Assembly (NCBI GenBank): GCA_965658615.1
Contig: CBFHSX010000010.1
Location: 1 to 47,979 of the forward strand
Origin: UBA8337 sp965658615
GTDB lineage: Bacteria > Pseudomonadota > Alphaproteobacteria > RS24
Length of the DNA stretch: 47,979 nt
Direction of reading: 5' to 3'
Made by a program: the position numbers and the translations under genes
Notes under the pieces: generated by a model
Databases searched by the model: none
What the model saw: the letters and a program-made list of their open reading frames with translations, nothing else
What the model was told of the DNA's origin: nothing
Part shown: piece after piece, positions 7,986 through 16,252 of the stretch
Position numbering within the stretch: the stretch's first letter is position 1
Layout: every line of letters begins with the position of its first letter

Positions 7986-9542
7986 ATGCATATCAGTACT
8001 CATGCACAAAACACGCCGGATCGGCCCGCTTTTATCATGGCCTCGACCGATGAGGTGGTGACGTATAAACAACTTAATGATTATTCCAATCAAATTGCCC
8101 AACTGGCCCGTGCGCGCGGCCTCAAAGTCGGCGACGGTATTGCCATCTTCATGGATAATAATAAGCATTTCCTTGAGATTTGCTGGGCGGCGCAGCGCGC
8201 AGGCCTGTATTTCACTGCCGTCTCCTCGCGCCTGACGGCCGGCGAGGTTGAGTATATCGTCAAGGATTGCGGTGCCAAATTGCTTTTCACCTCCGATTAC
8301 ATGAAAGAAGAAGCCGCCGCACTATTGGCCTTGCTGCCCGATATGAAGGGCATGTTTATGGTCGGCGATGCGATTGACGGCTATGAGAGCTATCTGGAGG
8401 CGCGCGACGCGCAACCGACCGACCCGGTGGCGGATGAAACGCAAGGCATGGACATGCTGTATTCCTCAGGCACGACGGGCCGCCCTAAAGGCATTCGTCG
8501 AAAGCTGACCGGCAATGCGATTGACGAGCCGGATGCGCTGCTTGGCCTCGTGACCCTGCTTTACGGCTTTGATAATGAGCAAATTTATCTGTCGCCCGCG
8601 CCGCTCTATCACGCCGCGCCGCTGCGCTATAATATGGCTGCGCAACAAGTCGGTACGACCTGCATCATTATGGAGAATTTCGACCCTGAGCAGGCTTTGG
8701 CGATGATCGAAAAGCACAAATGCACCAAAAGCCAATGGGTGCCGACCATGTTTGTCCGCATGTTGAAACTGCCCGAAGACATTCGCCAAAAATATGACGT
8801 GTCCAGCATGCAGACCGCCATTCATGCTGCCGCGCCCTGCCCGATCCCGATTAAAGAGAAAATGATCGATTGGTGGGGCCCGGTGATTTACGAATATTAT
8901 GCCGGTTCTGAAGGCAATGGTTTTTGCCAATTGAACTCGGAAGAATGGCTGGCCCATAAGGGCTCGGTCGGCACGGCCCTGACCGGTATTCTGCATATTT
9001 GCGACGAAGAGGGCAATGAACTGCCGGTCGGTGAAAGCGGCGCTATCTTTTTCGAGCAACCCGAGCATGCGCCGGGTTTTGAATATTATAATGACCCGAA
9101 AAAGACCGCCGAAAGCCGGCATCCGGTGCATCCGAATTGGACCACTTTGGGCGATGTCGGCAAGCTGGATGAGGATGGCTATCTTTATCTGACCGACCGC
9201 AAGGCGTTTATGATTATTTCCGGCGGCGTGAATATTTACCCGCAAGAAACCGAAAACCTGCTCATCACCCACCCGAAAGTCGCCGATGTGGCGGTTATCG
9301 GCGTACCGAATGAGGATTTCGGCGAAGAGGTGAAAGCCGTGGTGCAACCGGCCGATTGGTCGCTGGCCGGGCCGGAGCTGGAAGACGAGCTGATTGCGTT
9401 TTGTAAAGAAAACCTGTCGGCCATTAAATGCCCGCGCTCGGTCGATTTCGACAAAGAGCTGCCGCGTCACCCGACCGGCAAGCTGTATAAGCGACTTGTG
9501 CGCGACCGCTATTGGGGTAATAAAGACTCCAAGATTGTTTAA
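7986..9542 (+). CDS. Acyl-CoA synthetase (AMP-forming)
   Basis: A 518-residue cytoplasmic adenylate-forming enzyme that activates a carboxylic acid with ATP and coenzyme A. The phosphate-binding loop is YSSGTTGRPKG at about 159-169. The A5-type motif YEYYAGSEG, the hinge region GDVGKLDEDGYLYLTDR and the catalytic lysine in PTGKLYKRLVRDRYW are all present. The acid substrate cannot be named. GGAGGG sits five bases before the ATG. The MaoC-type hydratase gene follows by 29 bases and the crotonase diverges upstream, suggesting one degradative route for a short, branched or aromatic acid. Confidence 0.92.
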   Translation: MHISTHAQNTPDRPAFIMASTDEVVTYKQLNDYSNQIAQLARARGLKVGDGIAIFMDNNKHFLEICWAAQRAGLYFTAVSSRLTAGEVEYIVKDCGAKLLFTSDYMKEEAAALLALLPDMKGMFMVGDAIDGYESYLEARDAQPTDPVADETQGMDMLYSSGTTGRPKGIRRKLTGNAIDEPDALLGLVTLLYGFDNEQIYLSPAPLYHAAPLRYNMAAQQVGTTCIIMENFDPEQALAMIEKHKCTKSQWVPTMFVRMLKLPEDIRQKYDVSSMQTAIHAAAPCPIPIKEKMIDWWGPVIYEYYAGSEGNGFCQLNSEEWLAHKGSVGTALTGILHICDEEGNELPVGESGAIFFEQPEHAPGFEYYNDPKKTAESRHPVHPNWTTLGDVGKLDEDGYLYLTDRKAFMIISGGVNIYPQETENLLITHPKVADVAVIGVPNEDFGEEVKAVVQPADWSLAGPELEDELIAFCKENLSAIKCPRSVDFDKELPRHPTGKLYKRLVRDRYWGNKDSKIV

Positions 9543-9571
9543 TCTCACACACTGCACAAAAGGAGAGACCT

Positions 9572-10024
9572 ATGCGTGTATTTGAAAATCTAGACGAATA
9601 TGCCGCCGCCGTCGGCGAAGAGCTGGGCGTGAGCGATTGGTACGAATTGGACCAAGAGCGCGTCAATATGTTTGCCGAAGCCACAGGCGATTATCAGTGG
9701 ATTCACCTCGATGCCGAGCGCACCCAAAAAGAGCTGGGCATGGGCACGATTGCGCATGGCTTTTTGACCCTGTCCTTGCTGCCGGTTTTGATGGCGCAAA
9801 TCTCGGGCGTCAAAAGCGTCACACGCGGCATTAATTACGGCTCCAACAAGACCCGCTTCACCGGCATGGTGCCGGTCGGCTCGAAAGTGCGCGCCCGCTC
9901 GTCACTTAAAGCCGTTGAAGACAAAGCCGGCGGCAAGCTGTTCACGGCTGAAGTTGTAATGGAAATGGAAGGCTCTGAGCAGCCGGTCATGGTGTCGGAA
10001 AATCTGACACTTTTGTTCGAATAG
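9572..10024 (+). CDS. MaoC-like (R)-specific enoyl-CoA hydratase
   Basis: A 150-residue hot-dog-fold protein that hydrates enoyl-CoA. The catalytic pair is in ATGDYQWIHLD: Asp40 and His45, followed by the usual substrate loop IAHGFLTLSLLP at about 60-71. Length agrees with single-domain MaoC hydratases. AGGAGAG precedes its ATG by six bases. It follows the acyl-CoA ligase by 29 bases and msrB starts nine bases after its stop, so these are likely one transcript. (R)-specificity is a family expectation, not seen directly. Confidence 0.92.
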   Translation: MRVFENLDEYAAAVGEELGVSDWYELDQERVNMFAEATGDYQWIHLDAERTQKELGMGTIAHGFLTLSLLPVLMAQISGVKSVTRGINYGSNKTRFTGMVPVGSKVRARSSLKAVEDKAGGKLFTAEVVMEMEGSEQPVMVSENLTLLFE

Positions 10025-10033
10025 GATATCCAA

Positions 10034-10471
10034 ATGGGCCGGAAAAAAGACGATACAGTGTGGCCGGTTGCCAAGACCGAGGCCGAATGGCGCGAGCAGC
10101 TTTCTGATGAGCAGTTCTACGTCACCCGCAATGCGGGCACGGAGCGGGCTTTTTCCGGCCCTTATTGGGACGCTAAATCTGAAGGCACATATCATTGCGT
10201 GTGCTGCGATGAAGCGCTTTTCAAAAGCGATACGAAATATGATAGCGGCACGGGGTGGCCCAGCTTTTGGGAGCCGGTCTCTGACACGGCCGTTGCCGAC
10301 CGCCCCGACAATACGCTGTTTATGCGCCGCACGGAAAGCGTCTGCGCCAATTGCGGCGCGCATCTCGGCCATGTGTTCCCCGACGGCCCGCCGCCGACCG
10401 GACAACGCTATTGCATGAACGGTACGGCGCTGGTGTTGAAAGACGCCGATGGTAATGTGGTGGAAGACTAA
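10034..10471 (+). CDS. msrB: Peptide-methionine (R)-S-oxide reductase
   Basis: A 145-residue cytoplasmic repair enzyme that reduces methionine-R-sulfoxide in proteins. It binds zinc through CVCC (Cys55, Cys58) and CANC (Cys104, Cys107), and the catalytic cysteine is Cys127 in GQRYCMNGTAL. The GTGWPSFW motif is at about 72-79. E. coli MsrB has RYCVNSASL at the active site, so Met-Asn-Gly here is a mild variation. No signal peptide is seen. Its stop TAA overlaps the ATG of the peptidase gene by one base. Confidence 0.96.
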   Translation: MGRKKDDTVWPVAKTEAEWREQLSDEQFYVTRNAGTERAFSGPYWDAKSEGTYHCVCCDEALFKSDTKYDSGTGWPSFWEPVSDTAVADRPDNTLFMRRTESVCANCGAHLGHVFPDGPPPTGQRYCMNGTALVLKDADGNVVED

Positions 10472-12603
10472 TGCCCACACCGCCCGCCGGCGCCCCTAAA
10501 ACGCCGGAAAAACCTTATAGCGACACATATCACAATATCACCCGCAGCGACCCTTATGCATGGTTGCGCGATGATAATTGGCAGGCCGTGATGAAGGACC
10601 CGGCGGCGCTGGATAAAGATATTCGCGCGCATTTGGAAGCCGAAAACGCCTATACCGATAAGATAATGGCCCCGACGACGCGGTTGCAAGAGACGCTATT
10701 TGGCGAAATGCGCGGGCGTATCCTTGAAGACGACGCCTCTGTGCCGGTCAATAATGGCGCGCTTTCTTGGGCGACGCGGTATGTCACCGGCGGCGAGCAC
10801 CCGCTTTTATGCTGCGGCCCGCGTGATAGCCAAGCCGGCGATATGCGCGTCATTGTCGACGGCAATGCGGAAGCTGCGGGCAAGGATTTCTTCAAAATCA
10901 TCGATAGCGAGGCCGACCCGACGGCAACCTATTTGGCCTGGGCTTATGATGATAAGGGCTCGGAATATTTCACCATCAGGCTGCGCCGCCTCGAAGACGG
11001 CAAAGATAGTGATGATGTGATTAAGGATACGGGCGGCAGTTTTGCTTGGTCGGGGTGCGGGCGCTATATTTTCTATATTGCGGTGGATGAAAACCACCGC
11101 CCGCACCGCGTCATGCGCCATCAATTGGGCAGCACACAAGCGCAAGATGTGACCGTCTATGAAGAAGCCGATGCAGGGTTTTTTGTCGGCCTGTCAGCCA
11201 GCCGTTCGGGTCGTTTCTTGTTTATCGACGCGCATGACCATGAAACGGCGGAAGCGCATCTCATCGACGCGCATGCGCCGCTTTCCGCGCCCATTTGTAT
11301 CGCGCCGCGCCAGACCGGTATCGAATATGAGGTGCATGACGATGCCGCCCGCGACCGGCTCATCATCACCACCAATTGGGATGGCGATAAAAAAGCCGAT
11401 GATTTTCAAATTTGCGCCGCCCCCGTGCCAACGACAGACGGCGATAAAGAGGACTGGCAGATTATCCGCCCGCATATCGCCGGGTGTCTGGTGCTCGATG
11501 CGCTGCCCTTTGACGGGCACCTTGTGGCTTTACTGCGCGAGAACGCTTTGCCGCGCCTCGACATTACCGATATGGCGAGCGGCGCAACGCGCTCTATTGC
11601 CTTTGACGAGGAAGCCTATGATCTGAGCCTTGGCGGGCTGGCCGAATACACCACCGGCAGTCTGCGCTTCACCTATGCCAGCATGACCACGCCGACGCAG
11701 ACCTATGATTATGATATGGCAAGCGGCGCACGCATTTTGCGCAAAACACAAAACGTACCGAGCGGCCATGATGCAGGCGATTATATTACGCGGCGCATCA
11801 CCGCCACCGGCCATGACGGCGTGCAAATTCCTGTCTCGGTTTTGTATCACAAAGACACGGCTTTGGATGGCAGCGCGCCGGTGCTGCTTTACGGCTATGG
11901 TTCTTACGGCATCACCATTCCGGCGGCGTTTTCCGTGACGCGGCTGAGCTTGGTCGATCGCGGTTTTATTTATGCCATTGCCCATATTCGCGGCGGGCGC
12001 GCTTGCGGCCATAATTGGTTCATGGAGGGGCGCGGCCCGAAAAAGACCAATACATTTGAGGATTTTGTTTCCGCCGCCCGCGATCTCATCGCCCGTGGGT
12101 GGACCAAGCCGGGGCAGATTTCCATCCATGGCGGCAGCGCCGGTGGGCTGCTGGTCGGTGCGAGCGTCAATCTGGCGCCCGAGCTGTTCTGCAGCGCCGT
12201 GGCCGAAGTGCCGTTTGTTGATGTGCTGACCACCATGCTGGACGACACGCTGCCGCTGACACCGCCGGAATGGCCCGAATGGGGCAATCCGATCGAAAGC
12301 GCGGAGGCCTATAAGCTCATTGCCTCTTACGCGCCCTATGAAAATATTGAACCCAAGCCCTATCCGCATATTTTAGCGACAGGCGGGTTGACCGATCCGC
12401 GTGTGACCTATTGGGAACCGGCCAAATGGGTGGCGCGGCTGCGTCACACACGCAGTGATGACGGGCTGACCCTGCTGCGCACGGAAATGACCGCCGGTCA
12501 TGGCGGCAAAGCCGGACGCTTCAACCAGCTTTACGAGATTGCGCTGGTCTATGCTTTTGTTCTGATGGCGCATAACAGGCTCGAGGAGACGGATAATGAC
12601 TGA
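10471..12603 (+). CDS. ptrB: Oligopeptidase B-type S9 serine peptidase
   Basis: A 710-residue cytoplasmic prolyl-oligopeptidase-family enzyme; oligopeptidase B cleaves short peptides after Arg and Lys. The N-terminal marker DPYAWLRDD is followed by a beta-propeller region (about 70-440) and an alpha/beta-hydrolase domain. The triad is Ser556 in HGGSAGG, Asp642 in GGLTDPRVTYWEP and His677 in TAGHGGKAGRF. Lengths match the family (about 690 residues). The residues that set basic P1 preference were not checked. It starts in the msrB stop (TAATG) and its end overlaps the serine hydrolase by eight bases. Confidence 0.93.
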   Translation: MPTPPAGAPKTPEKPYSDTYHNITRSDPYAWLRDDNWQAVMKDPAALDKDIRAHLEAENAYTDKIMAPTTRLQETLFGEMRGRILEDDASVPVNNGALSWATRYVTGGEHPLLCCGPRDSQAGDMRVIVDGNAEAAGKDFFKIIDSEADPTATYLAWAYDDKGSEYFTIRLRRLEDGKDSDDVIKDTGGSFAWSGCGRYIFYIAVDENHRPHRVMRHQLGSTQAQDVTVYEEADAGFFVGLSASRSGRFLFIDAHDHETAEAHLIDAHAPLSAPICIAPRQTGIEYEVHDDAARDRLIITTNWDGDKKADDFQICAAPVPTTDGDKEDWQIIRPHIAGCLVLDALPFDGHLVALLRENALPRLDITDMASGATRSIAFDEEAYDLSLGGLAEYTTGSLRFTYASMTTPTQTYDYDMASGARILRKTQNVPSGHDAGDYITRRITATGHDGVQIPVSVLYHKDTALDGSAPVLLYGYGSYGITIPAAFSVTRLSLVDRGFIYAIAHIRGGRACGHNWFMEGRGPKKTNTFEDFVSAARDLIARGWTKPGQISIHGGSAGGLLVGASVNLAPELFCSAVAEVPFVDVLTTMLDDTLPLTPPEWPEWGNPIESAEAYKLIASYAPYENIEPKPYPHILATGGLTDPRVTYWEPAKWVARLRHTRSDDGLTLLRTEMTAGHGGKAGRFNQLYEIALVYAFVLMAHNRLEETDND

Positions 12604-13831
12604 TTTGGTGTATGAGGATTGCGAGAAACTCGGCTTTGATCGCGCCCGTCTGGACGCCGTGCCGCGTTTTTTCCAATCCTATTTGGCGCGCGAAAAATTT
12701 GCCGGCCTTTCCATATTGGTGGCGCGTGAGGGCAAGATCGCGCAATTGAGCCATCAGGGCACAATGGGGTTTGACCGCGACGACCCGGTCGATGACAGCG
12801 CCATTTTCCGCATTTACTCCATGACCAAGCCGATCACCTCGGTCGCCATAATGCAGCTTTATGAGCAAGGTCGCTTGCTGCTGACCGACCCGATTACCAA
12901 ATTCATCCCGGCTTTTAAGGACGTGCAAGTCTTTGATAAGGGCACGGCGAGCGATTATACAACGCGCCCGCCCGAGCGTATGATTACGCTGCACGATCTT
13001 CTGACCCATCAATCGGGCCTGACCTATGATTTCATGCTCGAGCATCCGGTCGATGCGATTTATCGCAATAATAAAATCAATGGCGCACGCTCCGAGAAAA
13101 TGGACACGGCAGAGCTATGCGCCAAGCTGGCAGAAATGCCTTTGCTGTTCTCGCCCGGCACGGCGTGGAATTATTCCGTCTCAACCGATGTGCTGGGCCA
13201 TATTGTCGAACTGGTATCGGGCGAGACGCTGGATGCCTATTTCAAAGACCATATTCTCGACCCGCTGGGCATGCATGACACTTTCTTTCATATCCCCGAC
13301 GATAAGCGCCATCGGTTGATGAATAATTATGCGTTTGACCCGATTAAGCGCACCACGACACTGGCCGACAGTCCCGATAGAACCGTTTACCGACCGGGCC
13401 GCGCCTTTTTGTCGGGCGGCGGCGGGCTTTTATCCACCATGGTCGATTATTTCCGCTTTGCCGATATGCTGCGGCGTGGCGGTACGGGGCCCAATGGCGC
13501 GCATATTTTGTCGCGCAAAACGGTTGAGAAAATGAGCGCCAACCAATTGCCGCATAATCGCACGCTGGAAGAGCATGGCTATGGCGGGTTTACCGAAGTG
13601 GCCTATCCCGGCACCGGCTTCGGTCTTGGCCTGTCGACGATAATCAATGCCGGTACCAGCGTCTCAACCAGCTCGGTCGGCAGCACCTCATGGGGCGGTC
13701 TGGCCAGTACAATTTTCTGGAATGATCCGGTTGAGGATATGACGGTTATTTTGATGACGCAGGTGATGCCCTCGGGCACATACCCGCTGCGCCCGCAAGT
13801 GGCGCAATTGGTTTATGCGGCGCTGAAATAG
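12596..13831 (+). CDS. Serine hydrolase of the class C beta-lactamase/EstB family
   Basis: A 411-residue protein with the penicillin-binding fold of class C beta-lactamases and EstB-type esterases. The nucleophile motif is SMTK (Ser75-Lys78) and the tyrosine is in WNYSVSTDV (Tyr193). The end of the domain has a glycine-rich SVGSTSWGG region that replaces the usual KTG. There is no signal peptide, so it is probably a cytoplasmic esterase rather than a periplasmic beta-lactamase. GAGGAG is upstream and its ATG overlaps the peptidase by eight bases. The substrate is unknown. Confidence 0.9.
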   Translation: MTDLVYEDCEKLGFDRARLDAVPRFFQSYLAREKFAGLSILVAREGKIAQLSHQGTMGFDRDDPVDDSAIFRIYSMTKPITSVAIMQLYEQGRLLLTDPITKFIPAFKDVQVFDKGTASDYTTRPPERMITLHDLLTHQSGLTYDFMLEHPVDAIYRNNKINGARSEKMDTAELCAKLAEMPLLFSPGTAWNYSVSTDVLGHIVELVSGETLDAYFKDHILDPLGMHDTFFHIPDDKRHRLMNNYAFDPIKRTTTLADSPDRTVYRPGRAFLSGGGGLLSTMVDYFRFADMLRRGGTGPNGAHILSRKTVEKMSANQLPHNRTLEEHGYGGFTEVAYPGTGFGLGLSTIINAGTSVSTSSVGSTSWGGLASTIFWNDPVEDMTVILMTQVMPSGTYPLRPQVAQLVYAALK

Positions 13832-13887
13832 TCACAAAACAGCCGGGCTATGCGCTGATTTGGCCTAGCCAAGCGCGTGTCTTGTGC

Positions 13888-13915
13888 TTGCCTTTGGCAG
13901 CAAAGAACCTAATAT
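13888..13915 (+). promoter_or_regulatory. Putative sigma-70 promoter before nitronate monooxygenase
   Basis: TTGCCT at 13888-13893 and TAATAT at 13910-13915 are 16 bases apart, ending 33 bases before the ATG at 13949. This lies in the 117-base gap after the serine hydrolase, which otherwise shows no strong terminator. Confidence 0.42.
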
Positions 13916-13948
13916 CTGGTCAAACATAATCGACTAGTGAGGTGTATC

Positions 13949-14920
13949 ATGGCTCTCCCCGAAGTATTGAAAGACAATCTGCGTATCCCTGTTGTCGGCT
14001 CGCCGCTGTTTTTGGTGTCCGGCCCTGAATTGGTCATCGCGCAATGTAAAGCCGGTATTGTCGGCTCGTTTCCGGCGCTGAATGCGCGCCCGGTTGAGGT
14101 GCTCGACGAATGGCTGACCCGCATCAACACTGAACTGGCCGAATATAAAGCCGCCAATCCGGATAAATATGTCGCGCCTTATGCCGTCAATCAGATTTGC
14201 CACGCCTCCAATGACCGCCTGCAGGGCGATATGGAATTATGCGTGAAGCACAAAGTGCCGATTATCATCACCTCGCTGCGCCCGCCGGAATTTGTCGTTG
14301 AAGCGGCGCATAGCTATGGCGGCGTGGTGTTCCATGATGTGATAAATGTCAAGCACGCCAAGAAAGCCGCTGAGCAGGGCGTTGACGGTCTGATTCTGGT
14401 CTGCGCCGGGGCCGGCGGTCACGCCGGTGCGCTGTCGCCTTTCGCGCTGGTGCGCGAGGTCAAGCAGTGGTTTGACGGCACAATCCTTTTATCGGGCGCT
14501 ATGGGCGACGGCTATTGTGTCGCCTCTGCTTTGGCCATGGGGGCCGATTTGGCCTATATCGGCTCGCGCTTCATCGCAACGGAAGAAGCCAATGCCGACC
14601 AAAGCTATAAAGATATGCTGGTTGAAAGCGCGGCCGATGATATTGTTTACTCATCGCTGTTTACCGGCGTTGAGGGCAATTATCTAAAGCCCTCCATCGC
14701 CAAAGCCGGCCTCGACCCGGATAATCTGCCGGATGCCGATAAAACAAAAATGGATTTCGGCTCAGGCGGCAATATGAAAACCAAGGCTTGGAAAGATATT
14801 TGGGGCAGCGGTCAGGGCATTGGCGGCATTGAAAAAGTGCAGACCATTGAGGAAGTCGTCGCCGAGATGGAAACCGATTACCGTTCCGCCATTGACAGTC
14901 TGGTGCAACGCGCAGGCTAA
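13949..14920 (+). CDS. Nitronate monooxygenase (2-nitropropane dioxygenase family)
   Basis: A 323-residue TIM-barrel flavoprotein that binds FMN and oxidises alkyl nitronates in its best-known members. Visible are the early barrel KAGIVGSFPALNARP, the glycine-rich GAGGHAGALSPFALV at about 155-169, and the phosphate-binding SGAMGDG plus ALAMGADLAYIGSRF. The ATG at 13949 has TGAGG six bases upstream; a GTG at 13937 is the frame's first start but lies within that site. The CDP-alcohol gene begins one base after its stop. Some members act on other substrates, so the physiological role is open. Confidence 0.9.
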   Translation: MALPEVLKDNLRIPVVGSPLFLVSGPELVIAQCKAGIVGSFPALNARPVEVLDEWLTRINTELAEYKAANPDKYVAPYAVNQICHASNDRLQGDMELCVKHKVPIIITSLRPPEFVVEAAHSYGGVVFHDVINVKHAKKAAEQGVDGLILVCAGAGGHAGALSPFALVREVKQWFDGTILLSGAMGDGYCVASALAMGADLAYIGSRFIATEEANADQSYKDMLVESAADDIVYSSLFTGVEGNYLKPSIAKAGLDPDNLPDADKTKMDFGSGGNMKTKAWKDIWGSGQGIGGIEKVQTIEEVVAEMETDYRSAIDSLVQRAG

Positions 14921-14921
14921 T

Positions 14922-15527
14922 ATGCTGGATCCGATAGCCCGAAAGCTGATTGATCGCCCGCTAGATGCGCTGGCCAATCGGATTTCGCCCAAATTATCGG
15001 CAAATAGTATTACTATTATCGGGTTTTTAATCGGAATTCTCAGCTTTATTGCAATTATCAAGGGCCAGTTCACGCTGGCCCTTGTTTTTTTAGCCCTTAA
15101 CCGCTTTTGCGACGGGTTGGACGGCGCGGTGGCCCGCCGCCAAGCCCCGACTGACCTTGGCGCCTATCTGGATATAATCGCCGATTTCATCCTCTGGGCG
15201 CTCTTGCCTGTCGGCTTTCTTCTTTATGACCCGCAAAATGCTTTTGCGGCGGCGCTGCTGCTCTCCAGCTTTGCCATGTCGATGACAGCTTTCTTGACCT
15301 TTGCCATGCTGGCCGAAAAACGCGGCCTGAGCACTGAGGCGCAGGGCAAAAAGAGCTTTTATTATTTGGCCGGCCTTGCCGAGGGCACGGAAACCATTTT
15401 GTTTTTCGCGCTGGTCATGCTCCGGCCCGACTGGTTCGCGCCGGCTGCGCTAATTTTTGCCGGCTTTGTCTTTCTTTCCGTCGTGGGTCGGCTTATCGTA
15501 TCGATCAGTCAATTGCGGGAGGGGTGA
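14922..15527 (+). CDS. CDP-alcohol phosphatidyltransferase family membrane protein
   Basis: A 201-residue integral membrane protein with about six hydrophobic segments. It carries the family motif from Asp64 to Asp88: CDGLDGAVARR then GAYLDIIAD, the D-x2-D-G-x2-A-R-x7-G-x3-D-x3-D pattern that binds the CDP moiety and divalent metal. Related enzymes make phosphatidylglycerol-phosphate or similar phospholipids, but the motif does not say which alcohol is used. ATG 14922 is two bases after the nitronate monooxygenase stop. A strong terminator-like hairpin lies inside its reading frame (see separate feature). The carbonic-anhydrase-like gene starts directly after its stop. Confidence 0.9.
   Translation: MLDPIARKLIDRPLDALANRISPKLSANSITIIGFLIGILSFIAIIKGQFTLALVFLALNRFCDGLDGAVARRQAPTDLGAYLDIIADFILWALLPVGFLLYDPQNAFAAALLLSSFAMSMTAFLTFAMLAEKRGLSTEAQGKKSFYYLAGLAEGTETILFFALVMLRPDWFAPAALIFAGFVFLSVVGRLIVSISQLREG
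15059..15091 (+). terminator. Intrinsic-terminator-like hairpin within the CDP-alcohol gene
   Basis: A perfect 10-base stem (15059-15068 with 15075-15084), a 6-base loop and seven consecutive T residues at 15085-15091. It lies at about codon 46-57 of the coding region, in frame as IKGQFTLALVFL. By sequence it is a textbook Rho-independent terminator on the plus strand; whether it stops transcription or is suppressed by translation is not known. Confidence 0.6.
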
Positions 15528-16064
15528 ATGGACGAGATCAAGATTGATGAAAGCGCCTGGGTGCACGATACGGCGTTGATTTACGGCCATGTCACCATTG
15601 GCCCGGATAGCTCGGTTTGGCCCAATGTGGTGATGCGCAGCGAGACGCATCATATCGAAATCGGTGCGCGGACCAATATTCAGGATTTTGTCATGGTGCA
15701 TGTCGGTGTCACGACGCCAACCCTTGTCGGCGATGATTGCTCGATCACCCATCATGTCACGCTGCATGGCTGCACGATTGGCGATAAATGCCTGATCGGC
15801 ATTAATGCAACCATTATGGATGGCGCCAAAATCGGCAATAATTGCATTGTCGCCGGCCATTCCATTGTCACCGAGGGCAGCGAATTTCCCGATAATTCCA
15901 TCATCGCCGGCAGCCCCGCCAAGCTGGTGAAGACGCGCGATAATGGCGACGCCAATTTGTTCAACGCCAGATTTTACATCGAAAACGCCAGAAACTACGC
16001 CAAGGGAATCCACCGCATCAATGAGGATAACCTCAAACAAGTCGGCCTGTTGCCAAAAGACTGA
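15528..16064 (+). CDS. Gamma-carbonic-anhydrase-like left-handed beta-helix protein
   Basis: A 178-residue hexapeptide-repeat protein of the gamma carbonic anhydrase/YrdA group. Its turns repeat through about residues 10-150, and the zinc-ligand histidines are in VHVG and in HHVTLHGC. The first site reads VHVG where the family often has VHxD. The C-terminal helix (NARFYIENARNYAKG) is typical. Some members are not active carbonic anhydrases, so catalysis is not assured. The ATG directly follows the stop of the CDP-alcohol gene and is preceded by GGGAGG. Confidence 0.88.
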   Translation: MDEIKIDESAWVHDTALIYGHVTIGPDSSVWPNVVMRSETHHIEIGARTNIQDFVMVHVGVTTPTLVGDDCSITHHVTLHGCTIGDKCLIGINATIMDGAKIGNNCIVAGHSIVTEGSEFPDNSIIAGSPAKLVKTRDNGDANLFNARFYIENARNYAKGIHRINEDNLKQVGLLPKD

Positions 16065-16085
16065 AGTAGGTTTTACGGGTAAGTG

Positions 16086-16160
16086 TGGCTGGGGTGGTAG
16101 GATTCGAACCTACGCATGCCGATACCAAAAACCGGTGCCTTACCACTTGGCTACACCCCA
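16086..16160 (-). tRNA. tRNA-Gln (anticodon TTG)
   Basis: A 75-base cloverleaf read on the minus strand, from 16160 to 16086, including an encoded CCA. The acceptor arm TGGGGTG pairs with CACCCCA. The anticodon loop TTTTGGT gives TTG, and the T loop holds GGTTCGAATCC. One anticodon-stem pair is G-T (CCGGT with ATCGG). It decodes CAA and probably CAG by wobble. Confidence 0.95.
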
Positions 16161-16172
16161 ACACTGAGCGCG

Positions 16173-16201
16173 AAAATAGTTAAAAACGCGGGCGAGGTCT
16201 A
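16173..16201 (-). promoter_or_regulatory. Putative promoter of tRNA-Gln
   Basis: On the minus strand, TAGACC (16201-16196) and TATTTT (16178-16173) are 17 bases apart, ending 13 bases before the tRNA 5' end. Confidence 0.45.
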
Positions 16202-16252
16202 GCCCCTAAATGAACAAAAGCCTGCGGCAGATGTGCTTTTCTTGAGGCGCGG

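Noticed and set aside
8466..9557. A 363-codon open frame on the minus strand
   Set aside because: It is antisense to the acyl-CoA ligase gene, which has full family motifs; the shadow product shows none.
11530..12369. A 279-codon open frame on the minus strand
   Set aside because: It is antisense to the oligopeptidase B catalytic domain and shows no ribosome site or domain.
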